This document shows positions 1-7,400 of a stretch of 9,493 bases of DNA, one piece after another. The stretch comes from Planctomycetaceae bacterium (GTDB taxonomy: Bacteria; Planctomycetota; Planctomycetia; Pirellulales; Thermoguttaceae), in contig JAIROD010000210.1 of assembly GCA_031257725.1 (NCBI GenBank), positions 1-9,493 on the forward strand, given 5' to 3'. The translations under genes were made by a program, and so were the position numbers. Below the pieces are notes generated by a model. That model did not search any database. It was not told the DNA's origin and saw only the letters and a program-made list of their open reading frames with translations. The number at the start of each line of letters is the position of its first letter. Position 1 is the first letter of the stretch.

Positions 1-119
1 TTCCTCCGAATAACCACCCCTAGCCCCTCCGAAGGAGGGGAATTATTCCCCTCCTTCGGAGGGGCTAGGGGTGGTAAAAAATAAACTTCAATCTCCGAAA
101 AATTCCACTGATATATTAC
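1..119 (-). mobile_element. MITE-like palindromic element, copy 1 (cut by window edge)
   Basis: This is the reverse complement of 3689-3806 with three differences: A12 to G, A16 to C, and G23 deleted. It ends at 103-119 with the 17-bp terminal repeat TTCCACTGATATATTAC, and its core is the palindrome at 13-75. By comparison with the complete copy at 3689-3847, about 41 bp including the other terminal repeat lie to the left of base 1. No open frame fills it, so any movement would need a transposase encoded elsewhere. Two near-identical inverted copies 3.7 kb apart support a real dispersed element. The mechanism is inferred. Confidence 0.75.
13..75. repeat. Perfect 63-nt palindrome with nested hairpins
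   Basis: Two 31-nt arms are exactly complementary around a single central T at position 44. Each arm itself contains a smaller hairpin, CCCCTCC-GAA-GGAGGGG, so the DNA could extrude a cruciform or the RNA could fold as one long stem or two short ones. It is followed on the plus strand by an A-run rather than a T-run, so it is not a standard intrinsic terminator. It is the core of the MITE-like element. Confidence 0.9.
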
Positions 120-138
120 GAATAATAAACCAACCGTT

Positions 139-175
139 GCGACTGTGGGTGAAAACCCTTCGGCGAAAGGTCGCC
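139..175 (+). other. Possible structured RNA element upstream of the GlmU-like gene
   Basis: The hairpin GGGT-GAAA-ACCC (147-158) has a GNRA-type loop. It is followed by GGCGA-AAGG-TCGCC (162-175). GCGAC (139-143) can instead pair with GTCGC (170-174), which would exclude the second hairpin. The layout could be a small switchable leader or a chance fold. It matches no riboswitch or ribozyme class I know; I specifically considered and dismissed the glmS ribozyme. It lies about 220 bp upstream of the start codon. The rest of 120-393 holds no gene. Confidence 0.2.
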
Positions 176-322
176 TACTTCTTGAATCAAACAAACCACC
201 CCATCTCTACCCGTTGACAGTATCGTTACGAGTGAAAAGTATTACGCCAATTCGTGAACACGGCGAACAGTAGGAAATTTTCCATTTTACTTTTTTAGTT
301 TCTGTTCATGCGATACGTTGTA

Positions 323-331
323 TGCTATACT
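323..331 (+). promoter_or_regulatory. Candidate extended -10 promoter for the GlmU-like gene
   Basis: TGC-TATACT (323-331) fits an extended -10 box (TGn plus a TATAAT-like hexamer), which would start RNA about 55 nt before the ATG at 394. No good -35 lies at 16-18 bp. A TTGACA at 214-219 exists but has only a weak -10 partner. This is a pattern match to sigma-70 consensus and may not suit this lineage. Confidence 0.3.
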
Positions 332-393
332 TCTGACAATCGTCAAATTTTAACCAGTTTTATTCTCTTTCCATTTTGACCTAACTGTATTCC

Positions 394-1635
394 ATGCATA
401 TTATTCTGTTTGAAGATAATCTTTCACCTCAGTTGTTTCCGGCAACCATTGCACGTCCGGCTTTTGCGATTAATGTTGGAACTTATCGGTTAATTCATTT
501 GGTTCACCGTCTTTCCGATAATATTGAAGTGATTGTTCGTCCCTATCTTAAAGAGCTTGTTCTTTCCGATTATCCTTGGATTTGGAAAGCCGAAAAAGGG
601 AATCGTTCGGAACCGGTTCTCATTCTTAATGCACGGGTTGTTCCTCATATTGATTTGATTGAACATTTTAAGCGTCTGATTTCAGAAGGCCGATCCGGCG
701 TGGTTTCCGGTCCGCATGGGGTGGCGTGTGCGCTTTTTTCCCGTGAAAATCCGCTGCCCCATGAACCCATCGGAGCCTCCCAACTGTTAGGAATTATTGA
801 AGATAAAAAATTACCGCCGCTCGAAATTCCAATTCCGATGCTTGAATATGCTCATGATATTGTTCGGCATCAGATTCGTATTATGAATGACAATCTTAAT
901 GACCGGCTTCGAACTCGTGAGTACAAGGAAATTGCCGACGGCGTTTTTTCAGCCGATGGGCGGCCGCTTGGTCAATATTGTGCGGCAGACAGCAGTGAAG
1001 GTCCGATTATCTTGGAATCTGATGTTAATGTCGGACCGTACTGTTTTTTCCGAGGTCCGGTTTATGTTGGAAAAAAGGTGAAAATTATTGAACATTCTGC
1101 GATGAAAGATGCAGTGTCTCTTGGAAGTACCACAAAAGTGGGCGGTGAAGTCGAAGCGTCCATCATTGAACCTTATTCCAATAAACAACATCACGGTTTT
1201 CTCGGACACAGTTATCTTGGCAGTTGGGTTAATCTCGGAGCCGGAACAAGCAACAGTGATCTGAAAAATACTTACGGCGAAGTGGTGATGGAATACGCCA
1301 ATAAAAAAGTCAAAACCGGAATGCAATTTGTCGGTTGTTTTATCGGTGATTACGCCAAAACTGCAATCAATACAAGTATTTTTACCGGTAAAACGATTGG
1401 AGCATGTAGTATGGTTTACGGATTTGTAACAACGAATGTCCCGAGCTTTGTTAATTATGCGCGGACATTCAGTCAAGTTACGGAAACAGCGGTTGAGACG
1501 TTGGTGCAGACTCAAGCCCGAATGTTTTCCCGCCGGAATGTCGAACAACGTCCCTGCGATGTACAATTACTCCGCGACATTTACGAAATGACCAAACATG
1601 AACGCCAACTCGCTAATGAACCGTTATCGCTCTAA
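394..1635 (+). CDS. GlmU-like sugar nucleotidyltransferase / acyltransferase (alternative GlmU type)
   Basis: A 413-residue cytoplasmic protein. The N-terminus (residues 3-40: ILFEDN, LFPATIARP with R21-P22, then INVG) matches the divergent nucleotidyltransferase domain of the 'alternative' GlmU family (NTP_transf_4 / TIGR03991 type) rather than the LxxGxGTRM loop of classical GlmU. Residues about 203-350 form hexapeptide-like turns of a left-handed beta-helix. The segment GHSYLGSWVNLGAGT (271-285) resembles the E. coli GlmU acetyltransferase site, and H272 probably corresponds to catalytic His363. From family knowledge, such proteins make UDP-GlcNAc or related sugar nucleotides for peptidoglycan and surface glycans. 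The exact sugar and acyl group cannot be read here. The ATG at 394 fits the family N-terminus directly. No Shine-Dalgarno is visible (GACCTAACTGTATTCC precedes it). The next gene is 301 bp away, so co-transcription is doubtful. Confidence 0.85.
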   Translation: MHIILFEDNLSPQLFPATIARPAFAINVGTYRLIHLVHRLSDNIEVIVRPYLKELVLSDYPWIWKAEKGNRSEPVLILNARVVPHIDLIEHFKRLISEGRSGVVSGPHGVACALFSRENPLPHEPIGASQLLGIIEDKKLPPLEIPIPMLEYAHDIVRHQIRIMNDNLNDRLRTREYKEIADGVFSADGRPLGQYCAADSSEGPIILESDVNVGPYCFFRGPVYVGKKVKIIEHSAMKDAVSLGSTTKVGGEVEASIIEPYSNKQHHGFLGHSYLGSWVNLGAGTSNSDLKNTYGEVVMEYANKKVKTGMQFVGCFIGDYAKTAINTSIFTGKTIGACSMVYGFVTTNVPSFVNYARTFSQVTETAVETLVQTQARMFSRRNVEQRPCDVQLLRDIYEMTKHERQLANEPLSL

Positions 1636-1723
1636 ATAAAATCCGTAACGATCCAATAGAATCTTCGCTTTAACCGCAATGGTCGTCAAGATAACGCAAA
1701 AGAACACAGGAATTTTAAATTTT

Positions 1724-1738
1724 GTAATTATTCAGTGG
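1724..1738 (+). repeat. Degenerate terminal-repeat-like motif
   Basis: GTAATTATTCAGTGG differs at two positions from the first 15 bases of GTAATATTTCAGTGGAA at 3994-4010. It lies 88 bp after the GlmU-like stop codon, between that gene and the 27-bp array. It could be a relic of an element end or a short functional motif. The remainder of 1636-1774 shows nothing recognisable. Confidence 0.45.
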
Positions 1739-1774
1739 GCTATTTGTTTTTGCAACATGCGATTATTCGCCTTT

Positions 1775-1919
1775 GTTAACGACGATGTTTATCCCACGCT
1801 CGTTAACGACGAGGTTTATCCCACGCTCGTTAACGCCGAGGTTTATCCCACGCTCGTTAACGACGAGGTTTATCCCACGCTCGTTAACGGCGGGGTTTAC
1901 CCCGCGCTCGTTAACGACC
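1775..1919 (+). repeat. 27-bp tandem array with GTTAAC, 5 full units plus a partial
   Basis: Units start at 1775, 1802, 1829, 1856 and 1883, with a partial unit at 1910. The consensus is GTTAACGACGAGG, then TTTATCCCACGCTC. Unit 5 has become GTTAACGGCGGGG plus TTTACCCCGCGCTC and forms a perfect GCGGGG-TTTA-CCCCGC hairpin. The core is the reverse complement of the array at 9184-9418, but here it has a CTC linker. The array ends 18 bp before the ettA start codon, so it would lie in the ettA leader RNA or promoter region. The period of 27 keeps the frame open on both strands; the minus-strand reading repeats N-E-R-G-(V/I)-N. Confidence 0.92.
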
Positions 1920-1936
1920 AAACAAAAATTATATTG

Positions 1937-3616
1937 ATGGCTCCACATTTTATCTTTGAAATGCGTAACGTCTCCAGGCGATTTGGAGAAAAAACGGTTT
2001 TATCGAATATTAGTCTGATGTTCTATTATGGGGCAAAGATTGGTATTGTAGGTGAAAACGGTGCAGGTAAATCGACCTTGCTCAAAATTATGGCGGGGAT
2101 TGATACCAATTTTGATGGCGAAACGATGCTTGCCAAAGGAATGCGCGTCAATTATGTTGCGCAGGAACCTGAATTGTTGCTTGATGCGACGGTTCGCGAA
2201 AACCTGCTCACGGCAACCGCCCCCATTCAGAAAAAAATTGACGCTTTCAACGAAGTTTCCATCGCGATGGCGGATCCGAATCAAGCCGATAATTTTGATA
2301 CGCTTATGGAAAGAATGGGAAAACTTCAAGAGGAAATTGATGCGGTGAATGGTTGGGAACTTGACCGGATGATTGATGTTGCCGCCGACGCGTTAGTGTT
2401 ACCGCCGGACGATGTTATTGTCCGAAAATTGTCCGGCGGAGAACGCCGCCGTGTTGCTCTTTGTATGGCGTTGCTGGAAAAGCCGGACTTACTGTTACTC
2501 GACGAACCGACAAACCATCTCGACGCAGAAACGGTTCAATGGCTGGAAGGAACACTCCGCGATTATCCGGGAACAGTGCTAATTGTTACGCATGACCGGT
2601 ATTTTCTGGATCATATTACGAAATGGATTCTGGAACTGGAAAATACGCGGGGAATCCCGTTTGAAGGCAATTATTCGTCATGGCTTGCACAAAAAGCGGA
2701 ACTGCTGCGTGTTACGGAGAAAAAGGAATCCCAACGCCAAAAAACGTTACAGCGTGAACTCGATTGGATTCAAACGGCGCACAAAGGACGGCTTCAAAAA
2801 AATCAAGCCCGTATCGATGCTTACGAAAAACTCGCCTCCCAACAAACATGGGACGACAAAAGCGATACAATTATTCAGATTGCGCCGGGACCTCGGCTCG
2901 GCGATAAGGTTTTATCGTTCAAAAATATTTCAAAAAGTTATGATATTGCCGGTAAGCGGACGGTGTTGATTGACGATTGTTCGTTTGACATTCCGCGCGG
3001 CGCGATTGTCGGAGTGATTGGTCCCAACGGAACCGGTAAAACAACAATGTTTCGAATGATTGTCGGCGAGGAACAACCCGATAGCGGGAAGTTGGAACTC
3101 GGTTCAACGGTTCAGTTGGCTTACGTCGATCAACACCGCGACGCATTGAATGATGAAAACACAGTGTTTCAGGAAATCACAGACGGTAAGGATATGATCG
3201 AACTCGGAACGGTCAGAATGAACAGCCGCGCTTATGTTTCACGTTTCAATTTTCGCGGTATGCAACAACAAAAATTGCTGGAACAATGCAGCGGCGGTGA
3301 ACGTAATCGGGTTCACCTCGCAAAATTATTGAAACGCGGCGGAAATTTGTTATTGCTGGACGAACCAACGAATGATCTGGATGTTAACACGATGCGGGTT
3401 CTTGAGCAGGCGCTTATTGATTTTGCCGGTTGTGCAATGGTGATTTCACATGACCGCTTTTTTCTTGACCGGATTTGCACTCATCTTCTGATCTTTGAAG
3501 GTAACGGTAAAGCCGCTTGGTTCAACGGTAACTTCGCCGCTTATGAGGAAATGCTCAAAATCAAAGACCCAAACCGATTAGAACATCGACGCGGAAAATA
3601 TAAAAAAATCGTGTAA
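1937..3616 (+). CDS. ettA: Energy-dependent translational throttle protein EttA (ABC-F ATPase)
   Basis: A 559-residue soluble protein with two ABC ATPase domains and no membrane segment. Domain 1 has Walker A GENGAGKST (39-47), signature LSGGE (165-169) and Walker B with DEPTNHLD (189-196). Domain 2 has Walker A GPNGTGKTT (362-370), signature CSGGE (451-455) and DEPTNDLD (475-482). The charged linker at about 245-320 corresponds to the P-site tRNA interaction motif. Similarity to E. coli EttA (555 residues) runs end to end, including the EGNYSSW segment and the C-terminal LEHRRGKYKK tail. EttA binds the ribosomal E site and gates the first elongation steps according to ADP/ATP ratio. I chose the ATG at 1937 because MAPHFIFEMRNVS aligns with the family start; in-frame ATGs at 1679 and 1757 would add residues encoded by the tandem array. 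No Shine-Dalgarno is visible. Cys in place of Leu in the second signature is a mild oddity. Confidence 0.94.
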   Translation: MAPHFIFEMRNVSRRFGEKTVLSNISLMFYYGAKIGIVGENGAGKSTLLKIMAGIDTNFDGETMLAKGMRVNYVAQEPELLLDATVRENLLTATAPIQKKIDAFNEVSIAMADPNQADNFDTLMERMGKLQEEIDAVNGWELDRMIDVAADALVLPPDDVIVRKLSGGERRRVALCMALLEKPDLLLLDEPTNHLDAETVQWLEGTLRDYPGTVLIVTHDRYFLDHITKWILELENTRGIPFEGNYSSWLAQKAELLRVTEKKESQRQKTLQRELDWIQTAHKGRLQKNQARIDAYEKLASQQTWDDKSDTIIQIAPGPRLGDKVLSFKNISKSYDIAGKRTVLIDDCSFDIPRGAIVGVIGPNGTGKTTMFRMIVGEEQPDSGKLELGSTVQLAYVDQHRDALNDENTVFQEITDGKDMIELGTVRMNSRAYVSRFNFRGMQQQKLLEQCSGGERNRVHLAKLLKRGGNLLLLDEPTNDLDVNTMRVLEQALIDFAGCAMVISHDRFFLDRICTHLLIFEGNGKAAWFNGNFAAYEEMLKIKDPNRLEHRRGKYKKIV

Positions 3617-3688
3617 CTGTTGTCTGAACTATGATTGAAATGATTTATTGATGACGATGATTAGGATTGCTATTGTGAGAAAAAAATC
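3603..3688 (+). repeat. Direct repeat, copy A (ettA 3' tail and downstream)
   Basis: This copy starts inside the last codons of ettA (AAAAAATCGTGTAACTGT) and runs to the left edge of the MITE-like element. It is closely repeated at 3848-3943. Relative to copy B it lacks 11 nt (CGTTTGAATAT) and has a few substitutions. The shared part contains GAACTATGATTGAAATGA and GATTTATTGATGAC. Confidence 0.9.
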
Positions 3689-3847
3689 GTAATATATCAG
3701 TGGAATTTTTCGGAGATTGAAGTTTATTTTTTACCACCCCTAGCCCCTCCGAAGGAGGGGAATTATTCCCCTCCTTCGGAGGGGTAGGGGGGGTCATTCG
3801 GAGGAAACGACTGAATAGTTAAAAAAAATATTCCACTGATATATTAC
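3689..3847 (+). mobile_element. MITE-like palindromic element, copy 2 (complete, 159 bp)
   Basis: The ends are perfect 17-bp terminal inverted repeats: GTAATATATCAGTGGAA (3689-3705) and TTCCACTGATATATTAC (3831-3847). The octamer AAAAAATC lies directly on both sides (3681-3688 and 3848-3855), which looks like a target-site duplication. However, the octamer also starts the larger direct repeat, so that reading is ambiguous. The centre is the near-palindrome at 3733-3794. There is no coding capacity. Size, terminal repeats and inverted dispersed copies suit a non-autonomous transposable element; a REP/BIME-like extragenic palindrome is the alternative. Confidence 0.8.
3733..3794. repeat. Imperfect 62-nt palindrome
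   Basis: The left arm (3733-3763) is identical to that of the first copy. The right arm has lost one C and carries a T-to-G change near its outer end. Because the first copy is perfect, this one has probably begun to decay. No T-run follows on the plus strand, so it is not a typical terminator, although a stem this stable could still stop or stabilise the ettA transcript. Confidence 0.88.
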
Positions 3848-3943
3848 AAAAAATCGTGTAACTGTCGTTTGAATATTGTCTGAACTATGATTGAAATGAT
3901 TTATTGATGACTATGATTGAGATTGCTGTTGTGAGAAAAAAAA
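3848..3943 (+). repeat. Direct repeat, copy B (duplicated ettA 3' tail)
   Basis: This repeats copy A from AAAAAATCGTGTAACTGT to TTGTGAGAAAAAAA, including the last ettA codons and stop, now without a gene in front. It carries an extra 11 nt, itself a degenerate repeat of the following TGTCTGAACTAT. A block of this size on both sides of the element points to a tandem duplication, an element-associated duplication, or recombination between repeats. Confidence 0.88.
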
Positions 3944-3973
3944 CATGCGGAATGCTACAAAAAATCATAGTCA
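3908..3973. repeat. Inverted repeat in the ettA/SNF2 spacer
   Basis: TGACTATGAT (3908-3917) is exactly complementary to ATCATAGTCA (3964-3973). Pairing extends imperfectly outward for about ten more bases (GATTTATTGA against TCAAATAATC). The right arm resembles an inverted piece of the direct repeat. The A/T-rich stem and long loop make a terminator role unlikely. Confidence 0.5.
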
Positions 3974-3993
3974 ATCAAATAATCAATCAAATC

Positions 3994-4010
3994 GTAATAT
4001 TTCAGTGGAA
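3994..4010 (+). repeat. Solo terminal repeat of the MITE-like family
   Basis: GTAATATTTCAGTGGAA differs by one base from the terminal repeat at 3689-3705. It has the same preceding TC and a similar continuation, TTTTCG. No matching opposite end follows within the spacer. It is therefore either a truncated element or an isolated motif. Confidence 0.7.
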
Positions 4011-4103
4011 TTTTCGAAAAGGTATTGGATTGCTTTAACAAACCTTATTTTTACCTTATTTTCAAACAAAACAACCTTAGTAGCCATTGTTCACACAACA
4101 AAT

Positions 4104-4151
4104 AAACCTTATTACCTTATTAAAAAAAGGAACAATAAGGTAATAAGGTTT
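4104..4151. repeat. Perfect 18-bp inverted repeat, AACCTTATT family
   Basis: The arms AAACCTTATTACCTTATT (4104-4121) and AATAAGGTAATAAGGTTT (4134-4151) are exactly complementary around a 12-nt loop. Degenerate AACCTTATT/ACCTTATT copies lie at 4041-4060, and another inverted pair lies beyond the SNF2 gene at 9064-9104. No T-tract follows directly on the plus strand, so it is not a classic terminator. It could be a protein-binding or repeat-element sequence. Confidence 0.8.
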
Positions 4152-4196
4152 GGTTTCTGGTAGGTGCTACTAAGTTTTTTTGTCTAATCGTTTTGT

Positions 4197-4331
4197 TTAG
4201 AAAATAAAGTTTGTTTGAACTGTTTTTAAGTTAGCGAAAAGGTCTAATATCATGCCGTTGGCGGTATAATAGGGCGTTCCTAACGGGACGGGAATATCCA
4301 TGATCGCAAAAAAATCATCACGGAATCGTTG
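4197..4331 (-). pseudogene. Possible decayed gene fragment
   Basis: Read on the minus strand, this gives 44 codons ending in TAA. The peptide looks protein-like (FFAIMDIPVPLGTPYY, then TANGMILDLFANLKTVQ), and the codon choice resembles that of the neighbouring genes. The only ATG is internal, and an in-frame TAG lies just upstream. Beyond that, a further open stretch (ISPIENSLENNRLKKW) continues in a different frame towards 4471. I do not recognise the protein. In A/T-rich DNA such a frame can arise by chance, and the segment would also have to share space with the SNF2 promoter. Confidence 0.2.
4265..4270 (+). promoter_or_regulatory. Candidate -10 box upstream of the SNF2 gene
   Basis: TATAAT matches the sigma-70 -10 consensus exactly, but no good -35 lies 16-18 bp upstream and it is about 200 bp from the start codon. 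A TTGACA at 4370-4375 is closer but lacks a convincing -10. The call is tentative. Confidence 0.2.
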
Positions 4332-4471
4332 CTATCTATTTACAATACGATGAGTTGTCGTTAGTATTATTGACAATGATTCCGAAATATCCATTTTTTC
4401 AACCGGTTGTTTTCTAACGAGTTTTCAATCGGACTGATTACATCATCTATTAAAATTATTTACATTACATA

Positions 4472-7400
4472 ATGTCAGTACAAGATACATTGTCTGTTGC
4501 CGCAGATTTTACGCCAAAAACGAATTGGAAGGAACGTTTTGATTCTCTTACGGATAATGACAAGAATGTTCTTTATTTCACGGCAATTCACACCGCACCG
4601 CTCCGTAAAACAATTGTTCAGGAACTTTGCCGAAAACTTTTGCCCCCCAATATTTCAGCAACAAGAACATCGACCGCAAGAACATCGACCGCCGGAAGAC
4701 TTTTTGCAATGCAACCGGCACTGACAGTCAATGATGTTGGTTTGAATTTCGAAAAACTTGCCAAAGACGGTTGGATTCGGTTAATCGGTAACACGCTTCT
4801 CTATTGCGCCGACGAATATCGTGAACCGATTATTCGGCAACTCGTTCAATTAAATCAGTATCGAAAATATGCCGACGCTCTTTTTGAAAAAATCGGCGGA
4901 CAATACTTTGCTTCAGGCTTTCACTATTCGGGTTACAATAAACGTTCCTTTGAACGCCCCGGCACTGCGGCTGATATTCTCCGTGAATTTCGTCATATTT
5001 TGATTACGAAAAGACTTTTCAGTTTACACACGGTTTTTCCGTACATTTTACAAAGCGATCCGTCGAAGCGGTCTATTTTTTATACGGCAATAAAGGATTT
5101 CTGTTCCTCAGAACCGTCCCGTTTTTGGTTTGACGAAACCAGTATGGAGATTCAATCAGCACTGGGTCAATTCTTTTTAATTCAGACATTGTGTTACCAA
5201 ATATCAGGATTGGGCAATATGTGGGAAATATTGTTTCAAATAGCAAGCGGACCGAAATGCGATCCTGAGTTACAAATTCTTTTGCTGGATTACGCTTTTT
5301 GTGCCGGTAAACTGGAGGATCCGCGTCTCAATCAATTATCCGGTAATATTGCCCCTGTCGTGCTGGACGCTCATCGGTCTCTTCTTGCCGGTAACTATAA
5401 AGAATCGCTCCGATTTTATCGGGCTATGTACCAAATATTGCCGAATTTAATAAGGAACCCCCATTGGCCGATTCCCTATCTTTCCGGTATTTTTCATTGT
5501 CTTACCGAATTCGCCGCTGGCGACCGTCATATTGTCTCGAAAATTATTCAAACCGCATCAGTACAGTCAAAATCGCCTTCCAAAGTTATTGCCAATTTAA
5601 TGCCGTTGGACGATTGCTGGACAATACTCGGCTCAATTACACAACGTTTAAACGGTTTGGAACCGAATCATGTTGACCTGAAAAAACTTAGTAATCCGCC
5701 CTCAAATTCGTTTTGGTTATCGTTACTTTTGTACGGATATGAACATATTTGGTTTCAACTCAAAACCGAACCGGAATTAAATCTTCTCCTCTTAGAACAC
5801 GCCCAAAAAAACCGGATTGCTTTTCCTTGGGCGGCGGCGGAATCGCTTGAAATGGCTCAAACACTCGGTGCCGCCAAACAACCGGATTCCGGCTGGGTGG
5901 AAACTTTCCGTACAAAATCAAAATCGTTACCGTTTCGGGTTTTGTTGACTCCGCGTCAACCTTGGGAACTTATTCTTGATTCGCTGGAAGCGTTGGTTCC
6001 TGTTGCGACGAAAAAATCTGTTTCCGTTAAAGAAAAAGAAAAGAATAAATCACGGTTAATCTGGCGAATTAAAGACATACAGAATGGTTGGGCGCTTGAT
6101 TTTGTTCCTTATGAACAAAAGTGGAACGAAAAATCACAATTATGGACAGCCGGAAAGCCGATCGCGCTTTCACGGTTGTACAAATCAATGAATGCGCTCC
6201 CATTTCTCACCGATCAGGATCGGGATATTTGTTCCTCAATTCAGGTATCAACAGGTTACGGTTATCGCGGGCCGGACTATTGTTTTAAGGAAGAAGTTGC
6301 ATTAAAATTTATCGGACATCCGCTATTGTTTTGGGCGTCCAATCCGTCGCAGCCGATAGAGTTGGTTGCGGGACACGGTGAAATTTCGATGCAGGAAAAA
6401 AACGGACAATGGCATGTTACCTTTTCACCGGCACTCCGTGAGACGCAGCATACTTATAACTCCAAAATTGTCGTAACAGATGATAGAAACACCGGTTTTT
6501 TTATTATCGAGGAAACGGCATTACGTCTCAAAGTGATTAAACTTTCAAAACCGGAGATGCAAATTCGTACCATTCTCGGAACAAAAGGACAATTTTTTCC
6601 GAAAAACGCGGAAGGTGCGTTAACGGCATTGTTAGGAAAATTTGTCGGAACATTAATGGTTAAAACCGATGCACGTATTGAGTTTGCCGATGTTCCCGAA
6701 GTTCCCGCCGATTTGAAATTATATTTGTATCTTACTCCGAGCGGTGAAGGAGTTCAAGCGGAATTTTTTGTCAAACCGCTTGGCGAGGAAAGTCAAGCAC
6801 ACCGTCCGGGAGTTGGATCGGAACGAGTCATCGCGGAAGCAGCCGGTCAAAAAGTGCAAACGGTACGAAATCTTAAAGCGGAAATTCAAAAACGCAAACA
6901 ATTTGTTTCAAAAATAAAATCGTTTCAATCCGCCACGTCTCTTTCTCAAGATCAGTACATTTTTGAAACACCGATTGACGCATTGACTTTTTTGTCCGAA
7001 TTAAAAGACTCCGAAACAAAAACAGACGTTGAACCTCCGGTGAAAAAGAGGAAAAAGAAAACCGATCCTTCCTCTCCTGTTGCGGAAAAGGAGGTTGAAA
7101 TTTATTGGCCTTACGGTGAAAAGTTTGCGGTTTCGTCCACGATAACATTCGGCAATATGAATCTTGCGTTTTCATCGTTGAATGAATGGTTATCGGCGGA
7201 AGGTTCGGTTTCGGTTGACGGCGATTCCATCGAAATTTTACGTCTTCTCGAATTATTGGACGAAAATACGGAAAACCGTTTTATCAAATTGGACGATAAA
7301 AAATTTCTTGCGTTGACCAATGAGTTACGCAAACGTCTTGGCGAATTAAAACGTCTTTCCAATGTTAAAGGCAAAACCGTACAAATTCATCCGTTAGCCG

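Noticed and set aside
120..393. glmS-type ribozyme or other known riboswitch upstream of the GlmU-like gene
   Set aside because: The conserved core sequences of those classes that I know are absent. Only small generic hairpins are visible.
949..1566. 205-codon minus-strand open frame inside the GlmU-like gene
   Set aside because: It is antisense to a well-supported gene, rich in Cys, His and Phe, and shows no family features. It is a frame shadow.
1763..1948. 61-codon minus-strand frame with NERG(V/I)N repeats
   Set aside because: It is explained by the 27-bp period of the array. It overlaps the ettA start and has no start context or homology beyond the repeat itself.
3733..3794. Intrinsic terminator of ettA
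   Set aside because: The stem is strong, but no T-run follows it on the plus strand and an equivalent palindrome lies upstream of the GlmU-like gene as part of a dispersed element.
3945..4163. 72-codon plus-strand open frame
   Set aside because: It is made up of the inverted repeats and solo element end in the spacer. Its composition is low-complexity and no family is recognisable.
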